Source: Bacillota bacterium (lineage in GTDB: Bacteria; Bacillota; Bacilli; Thermoactinomycetales; DSM-44946). From it: DNA of 7,337 nucleotides. The translations under genes and the position numbers were made by a program. The stretch lies in contig JAJYSD010000050.1 in the NCBI GenBank assembly GCA_021793745.1, forward strand, positions 1 through 7,337, in the 5' to 3' direction. The number at the start of each line of letters is the position of its first letter. Position 1 is the first letter of the stretch. This document shows positions 1 through 6,197 of this stretch, piece after piece. The notes under the pieces were generated by a model. It saw only the letters and a list, made by a program, of their open reading frames with translations. It had not been told where the DNA came from and searched no databases.

Positions 1-430
1 CGGTCTCGTGTTGCAAATGCCCCTCGGCATGCTGAGTGATCGGTACGGTCGAAAAAACGTGCTGATGACGATCTGCCTGCTGGGGGGAATGGGGTTGGCG
101 GTCGTCCCTTCCTTCAGCGGAGAACCGGCGATGTTGCTCGGCCTGTTCGGATTGATCGGAGGGCTCCTCGGCTCCCTCTATTCCCTGGGATTGGCCTATC
201 TGGCGGATCTCCTCCCCTCCAGCCACATGCCGGAGGCGAACGCCATCGCCGGAGCCCACTTCAGTGTGGGATGCATGATGGGCCCCTATGCGGGGGGATT
301 GCTCATCCACTATATCGGGGGCGGCAGCCTTTTTTACGCCCTCGCATTGGCCTTTTTGACCTTCGTGCTCCTGGCGCTCCTCTATCCTGCGCCGATGGGG
401 GAAGGTCGCCGGTCCGGAAGGGCGGCATAG
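1..430 (+). CDS. MFS transporter, C-terminal part (5' end outside window)
   Basis: The frame is open from base 2 and ends at TAG 428-430, giving 142 residues of a longer protein. Residues 9-21 (GMLSDRYGRKNVL) form a major facilitator motif A (GxxxDRxGRK), the cytoplasmic loop found between TM2-3 and, in degenerate form, TM8-9. Only about 120 residues follow it, enough for four helices (roughly residues 20-38, 44-70, 86-106, 109-129), so this is the TM8-9 copy and the fragment spans about TM8 to TM12. The substrate cannot be read from this part; 12-helix drug or metabolite efflux is the common role. Because it lies beside an iron-siderophore locus, siderophore export is conceivable. However, the gene is convergent with that locus and is not in its operon, so this is speculation. 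Confidence 0.88.
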   Translation, partial: GLVLQMPLGMLSDRYGRKNVLMTICLLGGMGLAVVPSFSGEPAMLLGLFGLIGGLLGSLYSLGLAYLADLLPSSHMPEANAIAGAHFSVGCMMGPYAGGLLIHYIGGGSLFYALALAFLTFVLLALLYPAPMGEGRRSGRAA

Positions 431-564
431 CGGAAAAGGGGTTTTAGAAAGAAAACGACCCACTGTGCGGATCCGATGTGATGCAAGGGTCGGAAGCTGA
501 TTTTGCGGACCGATTCGTCCTTGGCGATGAGGCGGAGAGTCGCTCTCCCGCCCGCAGGGAAAGT

Positions 565-590
565 ACGCCCCGGCAAAACAGCCGGGGCGT
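565..590. terminator. Hairpin between convergent MFS and binding-protein genes, probable bidirectional terminator
   Basis: A 10-bp perfect stem (ACGCCCCGGC at 565-574 pairing with GCCGGGGCGT at 581-590) closes a 6-nt AAAACA loop. On the plus strand it is followed by TTCCTGTTTG, on the minus strand by ACTTTCC, so the U-tracts are short and imperfect. Its position, between two convergent stops at 430 and 608 and only 18 nt past the minus-strand stop, fits a shared terminator. A weaker hairpin at 531-552 lies upstream of it on the plus strand. Confidence 0.6.
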
Positions 591-607
591 TTCCTGTTTG
601 GGCGGGT

Positions 608-1567
608 TTAATGCTTGTCCTTGAGGAAAAACTTCTCGATATCGTCCAGCATCCGATTGGCGGCGAGGATTCCACCCCCGGTGTTCCAGATCGCGTCGCT
701 CACTTTGTGGGCGTTTCCGCTCTTGACCACCTTCAGCTTTTTCCATAGGGGATCGCCGGTCCATTCCTTTTCCGTTTTTACCGCTTCGCCGTCTCCCGTT
801 TCATAGGTGAAGTAGAAGAGGACATCCCCCTCCATGTCGGGAATGCGCTCCTTGGTCACCTCGTCGGCAAATTCCTGTTTGTCATGGGAAGGTGGACGTT
901 TAAAGCCGATCTGATCCAGGATCACGCCGGAGAAGGAGTCCTTGTAGTAGATCCGCGCATTTCCGGGCATGAAGCGGACGACGGAGATCTCTTGGTTCAC
1001 CTGATCGCCCAGCTGATTCCGGATCTCTTTGATTCGCCGATCGAATGCCTCCATCAGTTCCTGCCCTTTTTCCTCCCGGTTGACCGCTTTGGCATACAGC
1101 TCAAAATTGATCTTCCAATCGCCGCGAAGGGTTTCGGAAAATACGGTGGGGGCGATCTGGCTGAGGTGGTCGTACCACTTTTCCTGGCGCAGCTTGTTGC
1201 CGATGATCAAGTCGGGCTCCAGGGCGGCGATGGCTTCCAGGTTGATGTCGCTTTCCGTCCCGACCACTTCGACCCCCTTCATCCGGTCCGCTAGATAGTC
1301 ATACCAGGGGTCCCCCAACCAGGATTTCACCGCCCCTACCGGCTTGATGCCCAGGGCCAGCAGGGCCTCCGTCCCTTCATTGGTCAGGATGACGACCCGT
1401 TGGGGATTTTCGGGGACTTCCGTTTTTCCCATCGCGTGTTCGACGACAAAAGTGGAAGAGGAATCCTTTGGATCGCTTGAACCGGTCCCGGTGTTGGAAC
1501 CGCAGGCGGTCAACGCCAGCAGCAGGACGAGGGTGGCCGCGATCCAGCGGAGTTTGTTTGCAAACAT
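608..1567 (-). CDS. Iron-siderophore ABC transporter substrate-binding lipoprotein (FhuD/YfiY-like)
   Basis: The 319-residue product is the extracellular receptor of a ferric-siderophore importer. Residues 1-21 form a lipoprotein signal: positively charged start, a hydrophobic run, and lipobox LTAC with Cys22, followed by a Gly/Ser/Thr linker. The rest is a Peripla_BP_2 (FhuD/BtuF type) fold. It opens with the typical VPENPQRVVIL strand, then a GTESDINLEAIAALEPDLIIG segment, and closes with the conserved W-x-x-L...V...W...GG pattern before a last helix. ATG at 1567 is supported by GGGAGG at 1574-1579 with a 6-nt spacer. It is transcribed away from the permease operon, with which it shares a Fur-controlled spacer. 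The overall pattern, including the central VVRFMPGNARIY strand, resembles hydroxamate or citrate-hydroxamate binders such as FhuD and YfiY. The exact ligand is inference. Confidence 0.94.
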   Translation of the reverse strand: MFANKLRWIAATLVLLLALTACGSNTGTGSSDPKDSSSTFVVEHAMGKTEVPENPQRVVILTNEGTEALLALGIKPVGAVKSWLGDPWYDYLADRMKGVEVVGTESDINLEAIAALEPDLIIGNKLRQEKWYDHLSQIAPTVFSETLRGDWKINFELYAKAVNREEKGQELMEAFDRRIKEIRNQLGDQVNQEISVVRFMPGNARIYYKDSFSGVILDQIGFKRPPSHDKQEFADEVTKERIPDMEGDVLFYFTYETGDGEAVKTEKEWTGDPLWKKLKVVKSGNAHKVSDAIWNTGGGILAANRMLDDIEKFFLKDKH

Positions 1568-1573
1568 ATGGAA

Positions 1574-1579
1574 CCTCCC
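1574..1579 (-). promoter_or_regulatory. Ribosome binding site of the binding-protein gene
   Basis: GGGAGG on the minus strand, 6 nt before ATG 1567-1565, fixes the start of the lipoprotein at its signal peptide. Confidence 0.8.
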
Positions 1580-1588
1580 GCGTGTAAT

Positions 1589-1608
1589 TGAAAATGAATT
1601 TCATTACC
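1589..1608. promoter_or_regulatory. Fur box, binding-protein side
   Basis: Bases 1590-1608 match 15 of 19 positions of the classical Fur consensus GATAATGATTATCATTATC. The imperfect 7-1-7 repeat TGAAAAT-G-AATTTCA occupies 1589-1603. It lies just downstream of the minus-strand -10 element at 1616-1621, where transcription of the binding-protein gene should start, so bound Fur-iron would block that promoter. Confidence 0.75.
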
Positions 1609-1615
1609 AATGATT

Positions 1616-1645
1616 AGGATAGCCCGTTGAATAACGCCTTGTCAA
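1616..1645 (-). promoter_or_regulatory. SigA-type promoter of the binding-protein gene
   Basis: Read on the minus strand, a perfect -35 TTGACA (1645-1640) is followed after 18 nt by TATCCT (1621-1616, 4 of 6 matches to TATAAT). The start point would fall near 1609, inside the adjoining Fur box, leaving a leader of about 40 nt before ATG 1567. Confidence 0.65.
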
Positions 1646-1653
1646 CCGGGAGA

Positions 1654-1673
1654 TGATAATGATTATCATTGAC
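1654..1673. promoter_or_regulatory. Fur box, permease-operon side (perfect 7-1-7)
   Basis: TGATAAT-G-ATTATCA at 1654-1668 is a perfect 7-1-7 inverted repeat as described for Bacillus Fur. Bases 1655-1673 match 17 of 19 positions of the classical 19-bp consensus. The site overlaps the plus-strand -35 at 1669-1674 and lies just upstream of the minus-strand -35, so occupancy could silence both directions. Confidence 0.93.
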
Positions 1674-1697
1674 AGTCATTCAAAACCCGTATAGACT
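1669..1697 (+). promoter_or_regulatory. SigA-type promoter of the permease operon
   Basis: Perfect -35 TTGACA at 1669-1674, 17-nt spacer, then TAGACT at 1692-1697 (4 of 6). An alternative -10, TATAGA at 1690-1695, would give a short 15-nt spacer. The -35 touches the perfect Fur box. The leader to GTG 1737 would be about 33 nt. Confidence 0.65.
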
Positions 1698-1736
1698 GGT
1701 GGTGAGATCTTCATCCCGAGAGAAAGGTACTAATCC

Positions 1737-2747
1737 GTGAGTGTTTTGATAAAGACCACACGCCAAAAAGCCGCGGGTATCGCAGTGGGTATCCTGCTGG
1801 TCATCCTGTTTGCCGGCTGCAGCGCGGTGTACGGCTATACCGAAGTGGGCTGGAAGACGGCGCTGGATGCGCTGACCGCCTTCGACGGTTCCAAGGAGCA
1901 CATCATCGTGCTGAAAAACCGCGTGCCGCGGGCGTTGATTGGTGCGGCGGTCGGGATGAGCCTGGCGATCGCGGGGGCCCTGTTGCAGGGGTTGACGAGA
2001 AATCCGCTGGCGTCGCCGGACATCTTCGGAATCAATGCCGGCGCCGGGTTTGCCATTGTCTTGTCGGCCGCCTTTTTTTCGGTCTCGTCCATCCACCAAT
2101 TCGCCTGGGTCGCCTTCCTCGGGGCCGCCTGCACCACCGTCATCGTCTACCTGCTCGGTGGGGTGGGAGCGGGCGGTTTGACGCCGGTGAAGCTGACCCT
2201 GGCGGGGGCATCGATGTGGCTCCTGTTCGCTTCCTTGACCCAGGGGATGCTGGCGTTGAACGAAAGAGCCCTGGAAGAGGTGATGTTCTGGCTGGCGGGA
2301 TCCGTGGAGGGCAGGAAGCTGGAGGTGCTCACCTCCCTTTTGCCCTATCTCGCCGCCGGCTGGTTGGGGGCCCTGATGATTTCCGGTCCGTTGAATGTGT
2401 TGCTGATGGGGGAGGATGTGGCTGCCAGCCTGGGTCAACGGATCCTGATCGTCAAAATTTTTGCCGGTGTCGTCGTCGTGCTTCTGGCGGGAGGATCCGT
2501 GGCCATCGCCGGTCCCGTAGGTTTTGTCGGGGTGGTCATCCCCCACGTGGCGAGGAGCCTGGTGGGCATGGATCATCGCTGGGTCATCCCCTATAGCGCC
2601 CTGCTCGGAGCGATCTTGCTGCTCCTCGCCGATATCGGCGCCCGGTATATCATCATGCCGAACGAAGTGCCGGTGGGCGTCATGACCGCCTTGATCGGGA
2701 CCCCCTTCTTCGTCTATATCGCGCGAAGGGGGTTGAATCGCCTATGA
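1737..2747 (+). CDS. Iron-siderophore ABC transporter permease 1 (FecCD family)
   Basis: This 336-residue inner-membrane protein is one half of the translocation pore for ferric siderophores. FecCD/BtuC-family hallmarks are present in order: RVPR at 62-65, GALLQG at 80-85, RNPLASPD at 88-95 followed by a Gly/Ala-rich GINAGA, GPVGFVGVVIPH at 259-270 (the region that contacts the ATPase), and EVPVG...GTPFF...RR at 310-331. Hydrophobic segments run throughout, consistent with the ten helices of the family, and the length is normal. The start is GTG 1737: an in-frame TAA lies at 1731-1733, and GAAAGG at 1722-1727 sits 9 nt upstream. It is first in the operon, and its stop overlaps the next start (ATGA, 2744-2747), indicating translational coupling. 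It probably pairs with the next gene as a heterodimer. Confidence 0.95.
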   Translation: MSVLIKTTRQKAAGIAVGILLVILFAGCSAVYGYTEVGWKTALDALTAFDGSKEHIIVLKNRVPRALIGAAVGMSLAIAGALLQGLTRNPLASPDIFGINAGAGFAIVLSAAFFSVSSIHQFAWVAFLGAACTTVIVYLLGGVGAGGLTPVKLTLAGASMWLLFASLTQGMLALNERALEEVMFWLAGSVEGRKLEVLTSLLPYLAAGWLGALMISGPLNVLLMGEDVAASLGQRILIVKIFAGVVVVLLAGGSVAIAGPVGFVGVVIPHVARSLVGMDHRWVIPYSALLGAILLLLADIGARYIIMPNEVPVGVMTALIGTPFFVYIARRGLNRL

Positions 2748-3790
2748 ACCGGTATACTCCCCTTCGATGGAAACGGGTTTCCCTGCTGGTGGACAAAAAA
2801 GCGGTCGCTGCGCTGGGCGCCTTTCTCCTGCTGGTCGCCGGCGTGGCAATCCTCAGCCTGGGATCCGGGGATATGTCCATCCCTCCGGCGGAGGTGGTGA
2901 AGGCCCTCTTCGGAGCCGGTGAAGGGATGCACGAGTTGGTGGTCCGGTCCTTCCGGCTGCCCCGCATCCTGCTCGCCTTGTTGGCCGGGATGGCACTGGC
3001 CGCTTCCGGAGCCGTGTTGCAGGGGATCATCCGCAACCCGCTGGCGTCGCCGGACCTGATGGGGATCACCGGCGGAGCCTCCCTTGCGGTGGTCACCTTT
3101 TTGACGGTATTCAGCGACCGGGCCAATGCTTTGACCGTCAGCATCCAATGGTTACCCCTGGCGGCCTTTCTCGGCGCTTTTCTCATGGGAACGATCGTAT
3201 ACGCTCTGGCTTGGAAGGGCGGCGTCACCCCCCTGCGCCTGGTGCTGATCGGCATTGGTTTGACCCACGCCGTACAGGCCTTGACGACGATCATGATCCT
3301 GTTTGGTCCGATCTATCTGGCGACGCAGGTTCACATATGGACAACCGGGAGTGTAAACGGTGCCAACTGGAACCAGGTGACCACCCTTCTCCCCTGGGCC
3401 CTCCTGCTGATCGCCTGGATCTGGATCAGCGCACGGCACCTGAACATTCAGGAGCTGGGCGATGCGATCGCTGGGGGCGTCGGGAGCAGGGTGCAGCGGG
3501 AACGACTTTTCCTCCTGGCCGTCAGCAGCGCCCTCGCAGGGAGCGCCGTCGCCTTCGTCGGGGGCATCGGCTTTGTCGGCCTGATGGCGCCGCACATCGG
3601 ACGGAGAATCGTCGGCTCCTCCTACGGGGCCCTGGTCCCGGTGTCTGCGCTGATTGGCGGCTTCCTGGTCCTGGGAGCGGATTGGATCGGGCGGACGGCG
3701 TTTTCGCCCATGGAGGTTCCCGCGGGGGTGTTTACATCGGCGATCGGTGCACCGTACTTCATCTATTTGTTGCTTCGGACACGAAATTGA
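2744..3790 (+). CDS. Iron-siderophore ABC transporter permease 2 (FecCD family)
   Basis: The 348-residue protein is the second membrane subunit. After a basic cytoplasmic N-terminus of about 19 residues come the first helix (about 20-39) and the family motifs RLPR (71-74), GAVLQG (89-94), RNPLASPD (97-104), GIGFVGLMAPH (274-284) and a C-terminal MEVPAGVFTSAIGAPYF segment. It is clearly paralogous to the preceding permease, but with a longer N-terminus and a different central region, as in FeuB/FeuC- or YfiZ/YfhA-type pairs. ATG 2744 overlaps the upstream stop by 4 nt, with AAGGGGG at 2726-2732 about 11 nt before it. The ATPase gene starts 13 nt after its stop. Confidence 0.95.
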   Translation: MNRYTPLRWKRVSLLVDKKAVAALGAFLLLVAGVAILSLGSGDMSIPPAEVVKALFGAGEGMHELVVRSFRLPRILLALLAGMALAASGAVLQGIIRNPLASPDLMGITGGASLAVVTFLTVFSDRANALTVSIQWLPLAAFLGAFLMGTIVYALAWKGGVTPLRLVLIGIGLTHAVQALTTIMILFGPIYLATQVHIWTTGSVNGANWNQVTTLLPWALLLIAWIWISARHLNIQELGDAIAGGVGSRVQRERLFLLAVSSALAGSAVAFVGGIGFVGLMAPHIGRRIVGSSYGALVPVSALIGGFLVLGADWIGRTAFSPMEVPAGVFTSAIGAPYFIYLLLRTRN

Positions 3791-3803
3791 AGGGGTGTCG
3801 GGG

Positions 3804-4628
3804 ATGAACGGGTTGGAAACGAAAGCCCTCACATTGGCCTACGGAGAGCGTGTGGTGATCGAGGGGTTGGATCACGTTTTCCCGAAGGGGAAGATCACGG
3901 TCCTGATCGGTGCCAACGGCAGCGGAAAATCAACGCTGCTCCGGTCGCTGGCCCGGTTGCTGAAACCCCGGGATGGAGCCGTTCTCCTCGACGGAAAAGC
4001 GATTTCCACGATGTCCACCAAAGCGGTGGCTCGAAAAATGGCCATCCTTCCCCAATCCCCGGAGTGCCCCGAGGGACTCACGGTGTTTCAGCTGGTGAAG
4101 CAAGGGCGGTATCCCTATCAAAATTTGTTGCAGCAATGGTCCGCCGAGGATGAGCGGGCTGTAAAAAAGGCGCTGAAAACCACCCGTCTGGAACAATTCA
4201 TGGACCGTCCGGTGGACTCCCTGTCCGGCGGACAGCGGCAGCGGGTCTGGATCGCGATGGTTCTCGCCCAGGAGACCGACACGATTTTGCTGGATGAACC
4301 GACCACCTACCTGGATCTGGCCCATCAGATCGACATCCTGGATCTGCTCTATGCGTTGAATCGGAACGAGGGCAGGACCATCATCATGGTGCTTCACGAT
4401 TTAAACCTTTCCGTCCGCTATGCGGACAACGTGGTTGTCGTGCATGACAAGACGGTTTATGCCCACGGAAAACCGGAGGAAGTCATCACTCCGGAACTGG
4501 TCCAAAAGGTGTTCGGCCTCGAATGCCTGATCATGCCGGATCCGGTCTACGGAAAACCGTTGTGCATTCCTTGTGGAAAAGGGGGGCGAAAGGACCATGA
4601 AAGCCTTCGCGCCGTCGACACTCAGTGA
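3804..4628 (+). CDS. Iron-siderophore ABC transporter ATP-binding protein (FhuC/FecE type)
   Basis: This 274-residue cytoplasmic ATPase powers the importer. Visible motifs: Walker A GANGSGKST at 36-44, Q-loop Gln84 (ILPQ), ABC signature LSGGQRQR at 140-147, Walker B TILLDEP at 160-166 with catalytic Glu165, D-loop YLDL near 169-172, and switch His198 (VLHDLN). The tail, ending in DPVYGKPLCIPCG and a charged extension, is like other FecE/FhuC proteins. ATG 3804 is chosen because AGGGG at 3791-3795 lies 8 nt upstream and the family begins with such a short strand. The frame is open further upstream to 3654, but that stretch is a shadow of the permease gene. The last 32 nt overlap the start of the reductase gene, so the tail sequence is partly constrained by that overlap. 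Confidence 0.95.
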   Translation: MNGLETKALTLAYGERVVIEGLDHVFPKGKITVLIGANGSGKSTLLRSLARLLKPRDGAVLLDGKAISTMSTKAVARKMAILPQSPECPEGLTVFQLVKQGRYPYQNLLQQWSAEDERAVKKALKTTRLEQFMDRPVDSLSGGQRQRVWIAMVLAQETDTILLDEPTTYLDLAHQIDILDLLYALNRNEGRTIIMVLHDLNLSVRYADNVVVVHDKTVYAHGKPEEVITPELVQKVFGLECLIMPDPVYGKPLCIPCGKGGRKDHESLRAVDTQ

Positions 4629-5370
4629 AGAAGAGATGACCCGCCTCGAAGCGGAGTGCAACATGGCGACCCAGCTCCGAGCCGACACCGGTTGGATTGA
4701 TCCCCGCGTCCTGATGGATCGGGACCAGGCCGCGTATTTTCTCCGCGATTTGACGGAACGGCTGAAATCCCCCTCCCCTTTTGTGACCGCTTCCCAGCTT
4801 ATCAAGCATTACAGTTACAGCCTGCTGGTACCGGCCTTTTATGCGATGACCCTTCTGGACAAAGGGCTCAATTTGGAACCGGATAACTGCCTGTTCGAAG
4901 TCACCTTTACCGGGGAAGGTGCCTGGCGCACCCGGCTGCATCTGAAGGACCGGGGCGTTTCATCGCCGGAAGGGAGCGGCCGCCTCACCTGGCGGGAGGA
5001 GGTGGTCGGGGCCGTTTTCCGGGATCATCTCGCGAAGGTGATCCATACGGTTTCCGGGGTGTCCGGACTATCCACCGCCGTCCTTTGGGAGAATGCATCG
5101 GTTTATTTGTACTGGATGTACGAGACGTACATGCCGGGGAAAGTCGGGGAGGAACAGAGGAGGCGCATCGCCGAGGACTTTCACTACATGCTGAACGCCC
5201 GGCCCTCGCTGTTCGGAGAACGGAAAAACCCGATAAAGCGGTTTTTCTGCGAGAAGTGTTGTCTTCCCGGATGCGACCAGCCGGTACGGATCCGGAAAAC
5301 CTGTTGTCTCTATTGCGAGCTCGGGGACGGACAGCTCTGCCAAACCTGTCCGAAACGGCGTTGCCGCTAA
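4597..5370 (+). CDS. FhuF-like siderophore-iron reductase, C-terminal [2Fe-2S] domain
   Basis: The 257-residue protein is likely a cytoplasmic ferric-siderophore reductase that releases iron as Fe(II) after import. The C-terminus carries the FhuF-family cluster motif CC-x10-C-x2-C: Cys236, Cys237, Cys248, Cys251. The N-terminal part resembles the FhuF / IucA-IucC C-terminal-type fold, with a VTASQLIKHYSYSLLVPAF segment and a GVSGLSTAVLWENASVYLYW segment (about residues 155-172). E. coli FhuF acts on hydroxamate siderophores and a Bacillus halodurans homologue on citrate/schizokinen-type ones, so a hydroxamate or citrate-based ligand is a reasonable guess here. ATG 4597 is preferred; GTG 4573 in the same frame lacks a site, whereas a G-run at 4581-4586 precedes ATG by 10 nt. 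Six further cysteines lie in the last 40 residues, an unusual density. It is the last gene of the operon. Confidence 0.87.
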   Translation: MKAFAPSTLSEEEMTRLEAECNMATQLRADTGWIDPRVLMDRDQAAYFLRDLTERLKSPSPFVTASQLIKHYSYSLLVPAFYAMTLLDKGLNLEPDNCLFEVTFTGEGAWRTRLHLKDRGVSSPEGSGRLTWREEVVGAVFRDHLAKVIHTVSGVSGLSTAVLWENASVYLYWMYETYMPGKVGEEQRRRIAEDFHYMLNARPSLFGERKNPIKRFFCEKCCLPGCDQPVRIRKTCCLYCELGDGQLCQTCPKRRCR

Positions 5371-5389
5371 ATTCCCGGATATCGTGTCG

Positions 5390-5905
5390 TCACCCGCTTC
5401 GTGCGTACCTCTTCTTTTCGCAAACGGGGTTGTAAAGGCAGCTCCTGCATTGATTGGCCGTCACGGAGACAAAGGTTTCTCCCGTTTCTTCGACCTGTCG
5501 CATCTGTTGCAACACGGTGAGGAGATCCTTTTTCATTTGATAATCCCAATGAAAACGGAAGGTTTTCCCGTTGGAATAACGGATTTCCCCGCCTTCGACG
5601 GGTTTGCCGAATCGAACCTCAGCAAGCCGCATATAGGCCGCCAATTGCATGACATGGCTGCGATAGGCGGCGTTTTTCTTTGGAGCCCCCGATTTGATCT
5701 CGACGATATGTAAGCGGCCGTCGTTTTCCCAAACCTCATCCGGTTTCCCTTTGATCCCCCATACCGGGTCCACCCAGGCACGGCCGGTTCCGTTCAAGTC
5801 GGAGAAAAGCAGTTTTCCCTTCGGTTTTTTGTTCTTTTGGATCCAATACCCGATGAGATACCCGATGAGACCGGCGATCAACAGGAGTGCAAGGATCCAT
5901 TTCAA
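5390..5905 (-). CDS. Membrane-anchored Cas4/RecB-like PD-(D/E)XK nuclease, C-terminal catalytic half
   Basis: This 171-residue protein begins with one membrane helix (residues 4-22) and a basic stop-transfer stretch QKNKKPKGK (23-31), placing the rest in the cytoplasm. The nuclease core follows: GKPDEV with Asp56, VEIKSG with Glu69 and Lys71, and QLAAY with Gln87 and Tyr91, which are motifs II, III and QxxxY of Cas4/RecB PD-(D/E)XK enzymes. Near the end, C153-x2-C156-x5-C162 matches the three C-terminal cysteines that bind [4Fe-4S] in Cas4. Missing are the N-terminal Cas4 elements (first cysteine, motif-I histidine); these lie in the gene just upstream. The start is TTG 5905, with AGGGGGG (5919-5913) 7 nt before it. 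Two in-frame stops (TAG 5920-5918, TGA 5911-5909) separate it from the upstream gene. No cas genes are nearby, so a role outside CRISPR is likely. Its stop is only 19 nt from the convergent reductase stop. Confidence 0.85.
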   Translation of the reverse strand: MKWILALLLIAGLIGYLIGYWIQKNKKPKGKLLFSDLNGTGRAWVDPVWGIKGKPDEVWENDGRLHIVEIKSGAPKKNAAYRSHVMQLAAYMRLAEVRFGKPVEGGEIRYSNGKTFRFHWDYQMKKDLLTVLQQMRQVEETGETFVSVTANQCRSCLYNPVCEKKRYARSG

Positions 5906-5912
5906 CCCTCAT

Positions 5913-5919
5913 CCCCCCT
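5913..5919 (-). promoter_or_regulatory. Ribosome binding site deciding the TTG start of the nuclease core gene
   Basis: AGGGGGG on the minus strand overlaps the TAG stop of the upstream half-gene and stands 7 nt before TTG 5905. It supports separate initiation, or coupled re-initiation, of the second polypeptide rather than a mere broken gene. Confidence 0.65.
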
Positions 5920-6175
5920 AACGGGTCATCAATACCAGGCAGATGAAGCCGAAAATGATCCCCAAAACGATCAACATGACCTGACTTCTCGGGACCGTCG
6001 CCTCCCTTTGTCGGAAATGCTTGTGGTATTCAATGCCCTCTTCCAATCGGCCCGTGTCCGGCTTTTGCGGCCAATCCAGCTGTCCTTGTTCATCCAGCTT
6101 CTCCAGGCGAAATTGTTCCTGGCAATAACAAAACTTTTGAATTTCTGATGCTGTAATCAGCCGTTTTTTTGGCAT
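5918..6175 (-). CDS. Cas4-like N-terminal half with C-terminal membrane helix
   Basis: The 85-residue product starts at ATG 6175, 8 nt after AAAGGAG (6190-6184); GTG 6184 further upstream overlaps that site and is rejected. Residues 7-24 (ITASEI...FCYCQEQFRL) look like the N-terminus of Cas4, where a Ser-x-Leu/Ile helix precedes the first Fe-S cysteine (CPR-type, here CQE with Cys18; Cys16 is adjacent). RLEEGIEYHKHF at 43-54 matches the leeGxxxH helix carrying the RecB/Cas4 motif-I histidine (His51). A single hydrophobic helix at about 66-83 follows, and the protein ends two residues later. Basic residues before the helix suggest that the N-terminal part is cytoplasmic. On its own it has no catalytic core. 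The next gene, in the same frame 12 nt after its stop, supplies exactly the missing part, so the two probably act as one enzyme. Taken alone it would be called a hypothetical protein. Confidence 0.8.
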   Translation of the reverse strand: MPKKRLITASEIQKFCYCQEQFRLEKLDEQGQLDWPQKPDTGRLEEGIEYHKHFRQREATVPRSQVMLIVLGIIFGFICLVLMTR

Positions 6176-6197
6176 TTCATCCACTCCTTTCGTTTTT

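Noticed and set aside
531..552. Hairpin GGCGGAGAG / CTCTCCCGCC as a second terminator
   Set aside because: The stem has a bulge and there is no U-tract on either strand; the hairpin at 565-590 is the better candidate.
1680..2576. Long minus-strand open frame across the first permease
   Set aside because: Its translation is rich in His, Gln, Arg and Gly without domain motifs, typical of the antisense of a GC-rich membrane-protein gene.
3654..3803. Upstream extension of the ATPase frame to 3654
   Set aside because: This stretch lies inside the second permease gene, the translation is Arg/Trp-rich shadow sequence, and a good ribosome binding site points to ATG 3804, where ABC ATPase homology begins.
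4573..4596. GTG 4573 as start of the FhuF-like reductase
   Set aside because: It has no ribosome binding site at suitable spacing and would itself contain the G-run that serves ATG 4597.
6176..6184. GTG 6184 as start of the Cas4 N-terminal half
   Set aside because: It overlaps the AAAGGAG ribosome binding site; ATG 6175 is 8 nt downstream of that site and keeps all family residues.
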